A DNA stretch of 64,000 bases from Muraenolepis orangiensis (taxonomy: Eukaryota > Chordata > Actinopteri > Gadiformes > Muraenolepididae): assembly GCA_027704905.1 (NCBI GenBank), contig CM051019.1, positions 24,052,038 through 24,116,037 of the forward strand, given 5' to 3'. Below the pieces are notes generated by a model, which was not told where the DNA came from, did not search any database, and saw only the letters and a program-made list of their open reading frames with translations. Of this stretch, positions 31,638 through 41,639 are shown one piece after another; within the stretch, counting starts at the first letter, position 1, and each line of letters starts with the position of its first letter. Position numbers and translations under genes: made by a program.

Positions 31638-34600
31638 CTGAAGTGGTGGAAAACACAAATGAAACGTGAGACGTATGACAAAACAATCACCTTTCTATCA
31701 GCAGTTGCACATAACCAGCGTTGTAACATTGTTCACCCAGCGGCCATATTGGTAGACCCTTCTAGAACCTTGGAAACCGTGAAAAGTTGATGCAATCTTT
31801 TGTTGTTTTGGTTCTGCATTCAGTTTCCCCACACAGACAGCAGTTATGGTACAGTTGTCATGGTTTCCCTGAAGAGTCTTAGAAGGCTTCCCCACCAAGA
31901 AAACCAATATGGCAGCTGGACGGATGAGGGGAATTATCATAGGCTGTGTCCTAAATCCTTCCCTCATTCCCTACACCCTACTCCCTTCATAGAGTTCAAT
32001 GTAGAGGACTATGTAGTGAAATCCTTCCCTCATTCCCTACTCTCTCTCTAGTAGTTCAATGGAGAGGACTATATAGTTAAAATACTTTGGGACACTACTG
32101 GAGTCTCTGTAAATGACGACATTTCTGTCTCATAATTGAACATATCAGATCTACGTCGATGGACGTCCATTCTTGTCCGTCTGTGTTTTTCTTTTAGCCC
32201 AATGCATGATGAGATATATGCTCGGTTAGTGACCATCGGTTGTACGCTACTTTTCACGATGCATTGTGAGATACGATGAGTGCACTATATCGGGTATATT
32301 AATTCTTAATATGCATTCAGACAGCACTACACAATAGTGCACTATACATATACTACTGACTATCTAGTGCACTAGATAGTGAGTAGGGAGTGGTTTGGGA
32401 CACAGCTATTGGGCCCAGCGGGAGGGACTGGCGTTGTGTGGACATGCGGTGGTGGGGTCACGTGAAGGCAGAAGGTTTACCTGTGCTGAGCCTACTGGCC
32501 CCTGCTCACACCACTGGACCACAGAGGGGCCCCCGGGAGCCTCGTCCAGGTCCTGGTCCACAGTGTCCTGCTGCAACACGTTCACATAAGATAAGATAAG
32601 CACTTAATTTGTCCCAGATTAGATCAAAACATTTAAATACGAATTATAGCTGCAAAAGAAGTGTATATATCTACACAATAACATTATTGTTCACATCCAC
32701 GCTTAGTCAATACAGTCACCCAGTTACTCCAAGTTACACATCCACAGAAATTAGCATGAATACGTCATTAACTACTAACAACTGTGCATTGGTTTACGTT
32801 AGAAGACTCCCTTTAGTGTACGGGTGTCCAAACTGTGGCCCGTGGGTTAAGTGCGGCCCGCTGCTCATTTTTAAGTGGTCCGTGGCTCATTCAAAATATT
32901 AAATGGAATATGTTCCATTTGCATTCTTCAGTCCAGTGGCGGCTTCACTTGTCCCATTGAGTGAAAAGCTGTTCCTATCCTAGGTTCAAAATGTATGACA
33001 GTATTTGTGATGTGTTAATAATTGAGTAATAATAATAATAATAATTACTCCACTAGATGGACCGCCTGCAGTACCTTTACAGACCACCACTAATAACTGT
33101 AGAACCGGGTAGAACACCGTTGCTTTAATACTGTTTGTGGCCTCCTTGTATTGTTCTGTATGCGGCCCCCAATGAATAGAGACACCCCTGCTCTAGTGGT
33201 TAAACACGTGCTATGGCATGTGTGACCTCTGATTGGCTGATAATAGAGACAGCGGTCACCTGCTGATGAAGCCTCAATGCACCTGTCCTCCGCTTTAAAG
33301 AAACTGAATTAAACAGGAGGACAGGGGAGCCGGCAGCACTGAGGTAAGACCTGAACACATTGGTTTGAAGGCCGTGTGGAGGGCGGTGGGTTCTCCTTTA
33401 ATACAGAAGGCAGCTCTGCTAGCGTTGATGTGCTCCGTGTGGATTGTTTTAATTCTATCCTCTACACTACGGAGCAACACAGTAAACAGACAACAGACAT
33501 CCAGTCCCCCGGACCACCGATACAACCCGATACTCCTGGTCGTCCTCTGGGGTCTTTAAACTCACAATGCACTCTTCAGCAGCCATCTTGTTTCCTGGTG
33601 AAGGGGAAAACAGTGTTTCCATGGCGATATAGAGGGGGGGGGGGGGGGGGGTAGATGTAAACGTGGTCAAACAGGTCAAAGTCAAGTGAACTTTATTAGC
33701 ACAGCCCTTAATCACAGTTACAGTCTCAAGGGGCTTCATAGGCCCCTCCCCCAAAGGCCTGAACTTTAGGACCAGGACACACTTCTCATAACAGGCACTA
33801 TATGTATTGGAAATGGTGTCTAAATGCTGCAAGGGAGGAGAAACAGAATGCAGAGCAGCAGCTGCTAAAGAACCCATCAGTTTGTCATGTCAGTGGAAAG
33901 CCAGCCCTCTACATACACTAGCTGCTATACAAGTCTACCTTCCCCCTAGTCCATATGCGGCCATTCAAGAAAGCATTTAAAAAAAGTGTTTAAAAATATA
34001 TATTGTTTATGTGATTTCAATTACAACTACATCACCCAGAAGACATGCAATGAGAATTAACATTCATTCTTGCTTGCTAGTTTTCCATTTTATTTTAAGC
34101 ATCTGTACTTCACTGATCACTGATGACATCAACAACTAGGAAATGTTATGATATGCCCAAATATGTCCATCTAATGGACCGTCTTGTGTGAAAAGAGTAC
34201 AGGTTTGAGGAATTGAGAGTGCTCTCTGTAAGAAGCCTTGATCTCACATTTAGATGTTAAGCTAACTAAATGAGAAGCACTCTACATATTATTATAATAA
34301 TAATAATAATAAATATTATTATTATTATTGTTCTTTTGTTCGCCCATTATTATAATTATTATTGTTGTTCTTTCGTTTCTCCATTATTATTATTAATAAT
34401 AATAATAATAATTATTATTATTATTATTTTTTATTATTATTATTGTTCTTTTGTTTCTCCATTATTATTATTAAAATCAAGAAGGAAGGAACACAGAACG
34501 GTGGCCCAACAGGCAGATTGCAGGGCGACTAAACAGTAATCAGACAGACAGAGGCTAACAAGATGGCGGTAGGCGGTCTCTCCTCACCTCTCGTCCTCCA

Positions 34601-37600
34601 CCAGCCAACGAGGCGGAGCAGAACCACCAGGGTGAGGACGGAGAAGCCCAGCAGCACCGCCACATGCAGCAGGACCCCAGGTCCCCACGTCACCGCTGCA
34701 ACACATCAGTCACAACATCTCCTGACTGTGAAGTGCGTTGAGGTCAGGCCACGGGTTAGAAAAGCACTTTATTCACTCACAGAGTCCATTCACCCATTTG
34801 TTAACAACCTACAGGGTATCTGTCTGGAACCACAGAAAACTAGAGGTTCCCCCTCAATAGAGCGCATATACCTCCGCCCCACCAAATAGTCCCCTGTGGT
34901 GAAAACGTGTGGTTGAAATGCAGTCAGATATGGTCCGGCTGTTAGAAGACACATAACCGGGACAAAAGAAACAAGGAAATGAGAGTTAAGAGAGCTACGA
35001 TAATGGGACATGTATTTTGATATTTCATTCCTAATAAATCTTCGTAGAAATTTAAAAATACTTTGTGTCTGACTGGATTTTAAGAACTTTACACTGGTGA
35101 CGAGGATTCAACTAATTTTCTCCAAACATGGCCCCTGCATTACCACCGTTCCCTGCCTTTGACATAGATGAGGATTACAGTTCAGCTTCCCGCTGGAAGA
35201 AGTGGATCCAGTGATTCAAAACTTTCCCATAGCGGTACACGTCAAGGATGACACAAGAAAGCATGCAATGCTTCTACATTATGTAAGGGTGGCTGTGCAG
35301 GACATCTTTGACACGCTCACCGACACTAGGGAGGTAAAAGACTACAAATGTGCAAAAGACAAACTGAGTGCGCACTTTTCTCCCAAAATGAACATAGTCT
35401 ACGAGACCAATACATTCAGACAAGCTGGACAATTAGCAGGGAAACGATTGACTCGTATCACACAAGGCAGCTAGCAGCAACCTGTGAGTGGGTGAAGGAG
35501 TGTGAGTGGATGAATGCATGTGAGTGGATGAATGCATGAGAGTGGATGAATGCGTGTGAGTGGGTGGGTGTGTGTGAGTGGGTGGATGCGCGTGAGTGGG
35601 TGAATGAGTGTGTGGGTTGATCCGTGTGTGGGTGAATGTGTGTAAGTGGGTGAATGTGTGTGAGTGGTTGAGCAGATGAGCGTCTGCTAAAATGAGTGAC
35701 TAAAACGATAGTTATGTTATCATAACTCTATTTCTATGATTATAGGCGTAGCCGCCTAGGCTTTGCCTATAAGGGCTTTTCCCGTGCGCGCATCGCGTGC
35801 CCTGCCCACATTCCCCACGGCAACGCGCGTAAAAGGCCGCGCCGAGCGGCACTCACCCTCCATGCTATTTCTTTCAGCAATGGGGTGCAGCAGGTGGGAA
35901 CTAGACGGCTACGCCTATAATCATAGAACTAGTGTTATGATAACATAACTATCGTTCTATTTCATATAGGCTACGCCGTCTAGGCTTCGCCTTATGGGCT
36001 AAGGTGAAGCTGCGAGTGTAGCCCGATAAATGTACCCCTGCTGGACCCAGGTCCCGAGGCACACCGGACTCAAGAAGACGTGAAGAAGTGTAACAACACA
36101 TCCCCAATAACAACCCAAATTTGCCATGAAACACGCAAAGCTGTGAATACAGAGAACAGAGAATAGGATGAGTCTCAACTATTCGACTCACGTCTGAATT
36201 TCTTAATAGAAAAGAGCTGTGCCAAGTAGCAAGATGAACCTCCTACGTCCGCCACAATAGGGCAGGAAAGGAATCATAAGCAGCCATTCAGCGGCGAGCG
36301 CCATGGCTCCTCCAAAGTCCGCACTCAACGAGTGAGGTGGAGAAAGAAAGAGAGCCACATTGCCAGCGCTGCAAATATGCAAATTACGTCCACTTCCTGC
36401 CAGAAAGTGACCAATCAAATGCTTGCATACTAATTATTCAACTAGTGTGACAAGCCGCCTGGCGACATAGTCGCGAGTAGACTATAAGACACATGCATAT
36501 CATCAATAAAGAGTTGACGGGATATACCAACGTATACGAATACGTTGGAGTACGAATACCCGGTCACTCTTTAACCCGACGAGCCGTCGAGACACTTCAG
36601 AGTGACAATGACGAATAGATTTACGCGAGAAGCAATGTTACGCATTGTAACAGCTCTGAGCAGAAAACCTTATTCCTGTCCCTCACTTGGAGGAGGGAGC
36701 ACACATCAATAAAGAGATGGCAGGATATTCCAACACCGGTTACAACCCGTAACCAGTACCAGAGTACAAATACCCAGTCACTCTTATCCCGATGAGCCAT
36801 CGTGACACTGCAGAGTGACAATAAGGAATATGTTTATGCGAAGAGCAATGTTACGCATTGTAACAGCCAGCTCTGAGCAAAAAAACGTATTCCTGTCCCT
36901 CGCTAAGGAGCAGGGAGCATGGCCCCTGATTCCAACACAGTGACCAATAGAGCCCCTGGTCGTGTCCAGCAAGGATTGTAAGAAGCTCGGCACGCTTCCG
37001 ATCTCACAACGAGATGGGACCACTCGATTGGGATCGCACCACTAGAGAAAGCACCCCACTTCGCTGTGTAAAGAGCAAATGTGGAGGCGCGCACGCAACC
37101 TGAATAATTGATAACTACTGCAGACAAACTTCTGTCTTGCAGAATCAACCTCCCAGGAGCCAAACCAACAACCGACCCAACAGATTGGGTGGGTGGTAAA
37201 TAGTCCTGCAATTCTTTCTAAAAGAGGATGAATCAGCTGAGGCGGCGGGAACGCATACAAAAGCGTCCGCGGCCACGGTGTGTGCGCCATCGCATCCATT
37301 GAGAGAGAACCACATCTTAGAGTGGGTATTCTCGCTGGATGCAAACCGATCCACCTGGGCCATCCCGAACCTCTGCCAGATAAGTCTGACAATGTCGGGA
37401 TGTAACCGCTCTCAGACTGAAAAGGTTCTGATGAGCCCACAGCCAAAGCTCGACCGCTGCTCGATGAAGAGCAGAGGAGCACAATCCCACCTGTCTGTTT
37501 ATAGGCTGCCGCCGACACGCGGTCCGTTATGATCAGAACGCCGACCGAGTAGGAGAGAAACGGCAACACGCCTCCCCAACACGTCAACGAAGCGTCCGTG

Positions 37601-39434
37601 AAGACCACTAAGTATGACGTCTAAGGGGAACCCCCTCGAGAACCGTCGGCAAGCTCTGCTAATACAACAGGTTGGGGGACACCGGATCCAACCTCTGGCG
37701 AGCAAACCATCGCTGGAGTCCGTGCATGAAGAGCAGACCCAGAGGAACCACCGAGTGGGCAGCCGCCATCAGCACCAGCAGATGCATGATGGACAGCGCC
37801 GTCACACTTCCGCAAACACGGATACGAGTAAGCGCATACAGCTCAAAGCGAGGGGAGGGGCCGTCCGTACGCGGAGACTCCACAGCTTCAGCTGTACATT
37901 ATACATCGAATTGATCAGGATGCCGCTCGTAGGTCGGTGTTTCGGACCGATCAACGGCGGCGCCGATTGCCCAGCCTTTACCCTACAGCCAACAGACTGA
38001 GGGGACAGCTAGTCGGGGTCCTGGGGTTTGGCACGCAGCGTTGCCGTAGCGGATGCGCGGTGAGTCCCCAGTCCACATATAGAGCACGCCCGCTCATGAC
38101 GGGGTCCTGGAGCATGGTCTCCACCAGGGCTATTAAAGGCGAGGGGACGATGCTTGAACTGAATGGGATGTCATGAATGTGGGTAGGTCATCCAACCCAT
38201 CGGGTAGGATGACCTACCCGATGGGATCGACCTCGATCGACCTCGGGGACAGTGTTTTCTTGACACCTGTCTCACGCATCGGAGCCGCGCTCTGATCGTG
38301 AGCATTATGAATTTCCGTGCTGCCATTAACTTGTTGAGGGCGCGGAGATCCAATATGGGTCTCATCTCCCCTGACTTCTCGGGAACCAGGAAGTAGCGGG
38401 AGTAAAACCCCTAGCATAATTCGGAGGGGGAACGACAGAGACGACCCCGCTTTGGTCGCCAAAAGACGCCCAAAACGCAGTACTCCCTGGCCCCTACCGC
38501 AATCACAACATGCGTGATCCAATGGGGGCCCCCTTCGAAGGGGAGAGGAAGGGCCATCCGCAATCGGAATAACCACAGCGTTCGCTGTGGATGTTACAGC
38601 GATTTTATCCGGGCGGACAAAGGACAAAGGACAAAAACAAATACACGTGGAATCAGTCCAGTACTGTACTGTCAATTCATTCAAAATGTGTTTTTTCAAA
38701 AACATAAAACCAATTGTTGAACTTATTTACCATTCTGGGAAATGAGTTTCTCTGCTCCTCCCTTGAAACCACTGTCTCTTTCTGTGTTTTCCAGATACCG
38801 ATTTACAACCACAGCGTGACCAACTGAGAAGCAGCAGCCCCCCACAAACACCACCCATGTCTTAGCCTTGGTTTATGGAGGCCCCTACGGGCAGAACATG
38901 TTCATGGGGACCGGGACAATCAAATGAGAACCTTGGCTGGGGCAACGTTTACATTTACGCCTGGAGATCACCTTAAGGGACCCTCACACGCAGGCGATTG
39001 GTTTTGAAGATTGAAATATAGGAATACTTTTTTACATTTTTTGAACCCCAATGTTTACATTTAGGTACATAGATTAAAATATAAATACTTACTTAGAAGT
39101 TGTAGGTCATACCGTGCCGTATCGTTGTATCCTCCTGATGAAGGGTACAGTCTGCAGCAGTAATCACCTTCATCTTTCTTAGCCATCTTCTTTATGACCA
39201 GAGAACACTCCTCTGTAACACATAGTCTCTTCACAGGGTCTTTGGTAACGTTCCCTCTATAAACCAATGTTTCAGTCTTTCTATTCCTACTTAACAGCCA
39301 GTCAACTGAGGAACAGTCATTTTGAGCCCCACCACACGGTAGAGAGACACAACCTCCAGCTCTGACCTCTGTTGTTGTTTCTGGAAACTCAGAGTCAGGT
39401 ACTTTGTGACATTCCTCTTTGTTTTTAAGTTGAT
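31419..39434 (-). CDS. gene B: Ig-superfamily receptor with YEN tail motif (exon set, signal exon not found)
   Basis: Minus-strand gene assembled from exons 39,434-39,093 (Ig-V), 34,695-34,588 (transmembrane), 33,594-33,566, 32,570-32,481 and 31,637-31,419. All have GT/AG sites and phases that fit (1-1, 1-1, 1-0, 0-0, 0-stop). The product is a single V-type Ig domain joined straight to a membrane helix, with a tail of about 110 residues ending in four 10-residue repeats. The tail has no ITIM but has IYENS, a YxN site of the type bound by Grb2-like SH2 domains. An Arg and a His lie within the hydrophobic segment, which could allow pairing with a signalling adaptor. The 4.4-kb first intron holds a Gypsy fragment, a minisatellite and a DIRS-like element. 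Confidence 0.65.
31475..31594. repeat. 30-bp minisatellite within the gene B terminal exon
   Basis: Four units of 'acacatgtgggagggcccct' + 'ggtgtttcct' with few substitutions, in frame with the minus-strand coding sequence. Confidence 0.88.
31939..32407. mobile_element. MITE with 'ggctgtgtcc' inverted ends, copy 2
   Basis: Begins 'aggctgtgtcctaaatcctt' and ends 'gtggtttgggacacagct', an inverted repeat. The interior has 'cactatatcg', 'gcactacacaatagtgcact' and 'gatgcattgtgagatacgat', shared with the copy at 23,107-23,467. A 40-bp 'cttccctcattccctac' block is duplicated inside. It inserted into a gene B intron. Confidence 0.65.
32481..32570 (-). CDS. gene B tail exon
   Basis: 90 nt, 30 codons, phase 0 to phase 0. 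Acceptor 'aacgtgttgcag', donor 'gtaaac'. It encodes an acidic linker (QDTVDQDLDEAPGGPSVVQW and 10 more residues) without tyrosine. It overlaps nothing else and sits directly after the MITE at 31,939-32,407. Confidence 0.68.
32600..32810. other. gene B intron, AT-rich, nothing recognised
   Basis: No repeat terminus or exon seen. Confidence 0.35.
32811..33198. mobile_element. non-autonomous hAT/Charlie-type element
   Basis: Ends 'tacgggtgtccaaactgtgg' (from 32,819) and, inverted, 'caggggtgtctctattcatt' (from 33,190). These are flanked by 'ctttagtg' and 'ctctagtg', an 8-bp target duplication with one mismatch. The 372-bp interior with 'gcggcccgctgctcattttt' has no ORF. Confidence 0.72.
33566..33594 (-). 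CDS. gene B short membrane-proximal exon
   Basis: 29 nt, phase 1 to 0, acceptor 'cttcaccag', donor 'gtgagt'. It encodes (G)NKMAAEECI. It is the paralogue of 25,207-25,235, with the same length, the same first residues and near-identical splice sites. Confidence 0.72.
33660..34262. repeat. inverted copy of the 29.27-29.6 kb segment
   Basis: The reverse complement of 34,095-34,260 matches 29,281-29,435 (for example 'ccattagatggacatatttg' and 'ctagttgttgatgtcatcag'). The reverse complement of 33,668-33,760 matches the retroposon tail at 29,480-29,595. Arms in opposite orientation thus bracket the 50-bp minisatellite and the last exons of gene B. Confidence 0.6.
34290..34475. repeat. (ATT)n/(AAT)n trinucleotide repeat
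   Basis: Alternating ATT and AAT runs forming short palindromic blocks, with 'gttcttttgtttctccatt' repeated between them. Confidence 0.88.
34588..34695 (-). CDS. gene B transmembrane exon
   Basis: 108 nt, phase 1 to phase 1, acceptor 'gtgttgcag', donor 'gtgagg'. It encodes TWGPGVLLHVAVLLGFSVLT followed by LVVLLRLVGWWRTR. It begins like gene A's (VTWGPG against TWPLAL) but has a His and an Arg in or at the edge of the hydrophobic span. Confidence 0.72.
34800..35479 (+). mobile_element. Gypsy-type LTR retrotransposon fragment: LTR 3' part, primer-binding region, gag start
   Basis: An LTR-like stretch with polyadenylation signal 'aataaa' near 35,034 ends in '...actttaca' at 35,093, followed at once by the primer-binding-like 'ctggtgacgaggat' and a gag ORF start (MAPALPPFPAFDIDEDYSS at 35,129). 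The reading shifts frame near 35,210 and continues HVKDDTRKHAMLLHYVR and DYKCAKDKLSAHFSPK, a Gypsy gag signature. It is cut at about 35,479 by the minisatellite. It lies in the gene B intron and is not functional. Confidence 0.72.
35480..35702. repeat. 18-bp minisatellite (gene B intron)
   Basis: Units of the 'gtgagtgggtgaatgagtgt' type, the same family as 25,820-26,245. It ends in 'gagcgtctgctaaaatgagt', a retroposon 3' tail of the L2-dependent kind. It sits upstream of the transmembrane exon, as the array in gene A does, so it was probably present before the two genes separated. Confidence 0.78.
35704..35956. repeat. inverted repeat with 56-bp arms at one end of the DIRS-like element
   Basis: Left arm 35,704-35,760, starting 'aacgatagttatgttatcat'; right arm 35,901-35,956 is its near-perfect reverse complement, ending 'ataactatcgtt'. 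About 140 bp of GC-rich sequence lies between. It would form a long stem and is probably the inverted terminal or internal complementary region of the adjoining DIRS-like element. Confidence 0.8.
35957..38630 (-). mobile_element. DIRS-like retrotransposon remnant (RT and RNase H pieces)
   Basis: Minus-strand pieces in shifting frames are a YSRYFLVPEKSG-like block and MRPILDLRALNKLMAARKFI near 38,365 (RT start), palm and connection residues around 37,900-37,620, and VFTDASLTCWGGVLPFL near 37,608 (RNase H). The order and wording fit DIRS1-type elements of fish. A tyrosine recombinase is not seen. Two tandem repeats of about 215 bp lie at 36,487-36,920. Many stops; inactive. Confidence 0.62.
38196..38225. 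repeat. perfect hairpin within the DIRS-like element
   Basis: Arms 'cccatcgggtagg' and 'cctacccgatggg' with loop 'atga': 13 bp of perfect pairing at a point where the RT reading is lost, perhaps the footprint of an inverted duplication. Confidence 0.8.
39093..39434 (-). CDS. gene B Ig-V exon
   Basis: 342 nt, phase 1 to phase 1, acceptor 'tctttctcacag', donor 'gtaagt'. V-type Ig domain: GGCVSLPC (B strand), VDWLL (C strand Trp), KRLCVTEECSLVIKK (D/E strands) and DEGDYCC (F strand), then TARYDLQLL as the G strand. Cys pairs beyond the canonical one (NDC, RLC...EEC, YCC) recall the extra disulphides of CD300/pIgR-like and other fish leukocyte receptors. A sequon (NVT) is present. No signal exon is found within 39.5-43.4 kb. 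Confidence 0.8.
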
Positions 39435-39537
39435 CTGTGAGAAAGACAGCATTCAGCTTTACAATAATGGGTACATTATTAAGCATTAGTGTATTTAAAG
39501 TGGTTCTTACCTTTGCATGACTTGGAACCGGACATTT

Positions 39538-39735
<198 letters not shown>

Positions 39736-39883
39736 CTGTATATGTATATGTTTGTCTGGTAACTCCAACTACTGCTCACTGTGGAGAGAAGGCTTCTTTC
39801 AGAGAGAACTCTGTCACTTCCTCAAACCTTTACTCTCCTCTCTTTTCCCACAAGAGTTCATCTGGTAGAGTCACACGCACACA

Positions 39884-39886
<3 letters not shown>

Positions 39887-39914
<28 letters not shown>
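39887..39914. repeat. (AC)n microsatellite
   Basis: Short AC run upstream of gene B. The homologous place in gene A (29,330-29,370) has an interrupted version. Confidence 0.85.
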
Positions 39915-40025
39915 CACATTTCACTGTTGTCCATTACGGATCGCTGTTCAGACGGTGAAGAATACAGGAAAGAGAATCAGGCAGACTGAACCAATGTTCA
40001 CTCAGCAGAGGAGTGATAAGAAGCC

Positions 40026-40530
40026 CCCCTCCTCCCTCCTCCCTCCTCCTCCTCCTCCCCCTCCCCTCCCCCCTCCTCCTCCCCCTCCTCCTCCTCCTCC
40101 CCTCCTCCCCTCCCCCCTCCTCCTCCCCCTCCTCCTCCCATTCTCCCCCTCCTCCTCCCCCTCCACCACCTCCTCCTCCTCCTCCTCCTCCTCCTCCTCC
40201 TCCTCCTCCTCCTCCTCCTCCTCCTCCTCCTCCCCTCCCCCCTCCTCCTCCCCCTCCTCCTCCTCCTCCCCCTCCACCTCCCATCCTCCCCCTCCTCCTC
40301 CCCCTCCTCCTCCTCCCCTCCCCCCCCCTCCTCCTCCTCCCACTCGACCTCCCCCTTCCCCTCCTCCTCCCCCTCCCCTCCCCCTCCTCCTCCTTCTCCC
40401 CTCCCCCCTCCTCCTCCTCCTCCTTCCCCTCCCCCCTCCTCCTCCCCTCCTCCTCCCCCTCCCATCCTCCCCTTCCTCCTCCTCCTCCTCCTCCTCCTCC
40501 TCCTCCTCCTCCTACCCCTCCCCCTCGCAT
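40026..40530. repeat. 500-bp polypyrimidine (CTC/CCT)n tract
   Basis: Plus strand almost wholly C and T in CTC/CCC combinations, with a pure CTC run at about 40,165-40,233; minus strand G/A-rich. The long Pro/Ser/Leu and Gly/Glu open frames, including one of more than 270 codons, are compositional artefacts. Such mirror-like homopurine tracts can form triplex or G-quadruplex structures. Confidence 0.95.
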
Positions 40531-40863
40531 TTGCCTATTCACTCTTCCTTCTGGCTCACTTTCAACCATTCCGACATCTGTATCATCATTCATCAATGGT
40601 TGTAATTCTCCCCCATCACCTAACTCTCACTGAAACGTTTCCTGGCCTGTTTTGGTCAGGGCCGTGTCTATTAACCTTTACACCAACCCTTAAATACATG
40701 GAATACAACAACACCCGCACAATGTTAAAGCTGCTATGATGCATGTTAAGCTGGTTATAATAGACAAAATTTGAGATTTCCTTTTTCCAAACATTTGGTC
40801 CATCCATCCCCACATTCCACTGTCATCATAACGAGTTCTCTGGCAGTTCATTGCTTCATTTGG
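40531..40863. other. no feature recognised
   Basis: Low-complexity to unique transition; no exon or repeat terminus found. Confidence 0.35.
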
Positions 40864-41250
40864 TTAACCCAGCCAGACTGATCCATCCGGTTCTGTGTTG
40901 TTAGGGATAAACGTAGAACAGGAGAACCAAAACATTTTACACACCCCTCCTTTTCCTGCCAGTAATATGTCCAGTGCCATCCGTTTCTGCCATGCCATAA
41001 TACTGGTCGCATCTAATTGTTCATTCAGCGATCCTGCTACCGCATCCCTGGTAAAATTAACGAATCTCGAAAGGATCATTATCGAAATGATCCTTGAGGA
41101 GAGTTTCCCTTCGACCTTGTGTGATGTCCTGGGGCCCTGCAGGTTTCATATGTGATGTTGTTAGTGGGCAAAAGATGAAATGGCATAATAAGCTGACACA
41201 TGGTACAGCTCCCTTTCCATTGCTTATGGTAGCACTGGATATTATATTAT
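40864..41250 (-). pseudogene. endogenous retrovirus env relic (transmembrane subunit region)
   Basis: The minus-strand frame ending at 40,864 shows a heptad-like stretch and then the QxRMALDxLLAxxGGVC pattern typical of the transmembrane Env subunit of many vertebrate retroviruses. A CX6C follows in which the usual next Cys is a Ser. The upstream part (41,080-41,250) is frame-broken. No LTR or pol adjoins. Only a fragment, and not repairable by inspection. Confidence 0.6.
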
Positions 41251-41261
41251 ATATATCACTG

Positions 41262-41405
41262 ATGTTATTACATCTCTATGCTGGCCTGGGAACACCTCGG
41301 GATCCCCCAGTTAGCTGGTCTATGTTGCCAGGGAGAGGGAAGTCCCCTGCTGAAGCTGCTACCTCGGCGACCCCACCCAGATAAGCGGTAGACGATGGAT
41401 GGATG
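41262..41405 (+). mobile_element. LINE 3' end fragment 1
   Basis: Contains 'ggcctgggaacacctcggga', 'gaagctgctacctcggcgac' and a (GATG)n tail, matching the second fragment at 41,890-42,032. It is followed by unique sequence (41,405-41,600) that is repeated after the second fragment. Confidence 0.65.
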
Positions 41406-41639
41406 CAGTTATATTTGGCTATACTGCCAACTCCTACTGCCTCTCTCCTGTACCGCCGTCCTATTGTTCACCACATGTAAAATTCCCATCTGATAGTATG
41501 AATAATGGGGGCACCCTGGTGGCTACTGGGAGATACAAGAACTACAAGAAACATGTTTTGTTAGTTAGGTACATCTGCCTTTCCATTGCTTTGGTAGCAC
41601 TGGATATGACCTTCTCTCCACACCACAACCATATATATA

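Noticed and set aside
35202..35474. Host gene candidate with a basic 90-residue product
   Set aside because: Matches the Gypsy gag pattern directly after a primer-binding-like site, so it is retroelement, not a host gene.
39781..40633. Long open frames (over 200 codons) rich in Pro/Ser/Leu or Gly/Glu
   Set aside because: They follow from the CTC/CCT composition, exist on both strands, and have no domain or splice context.
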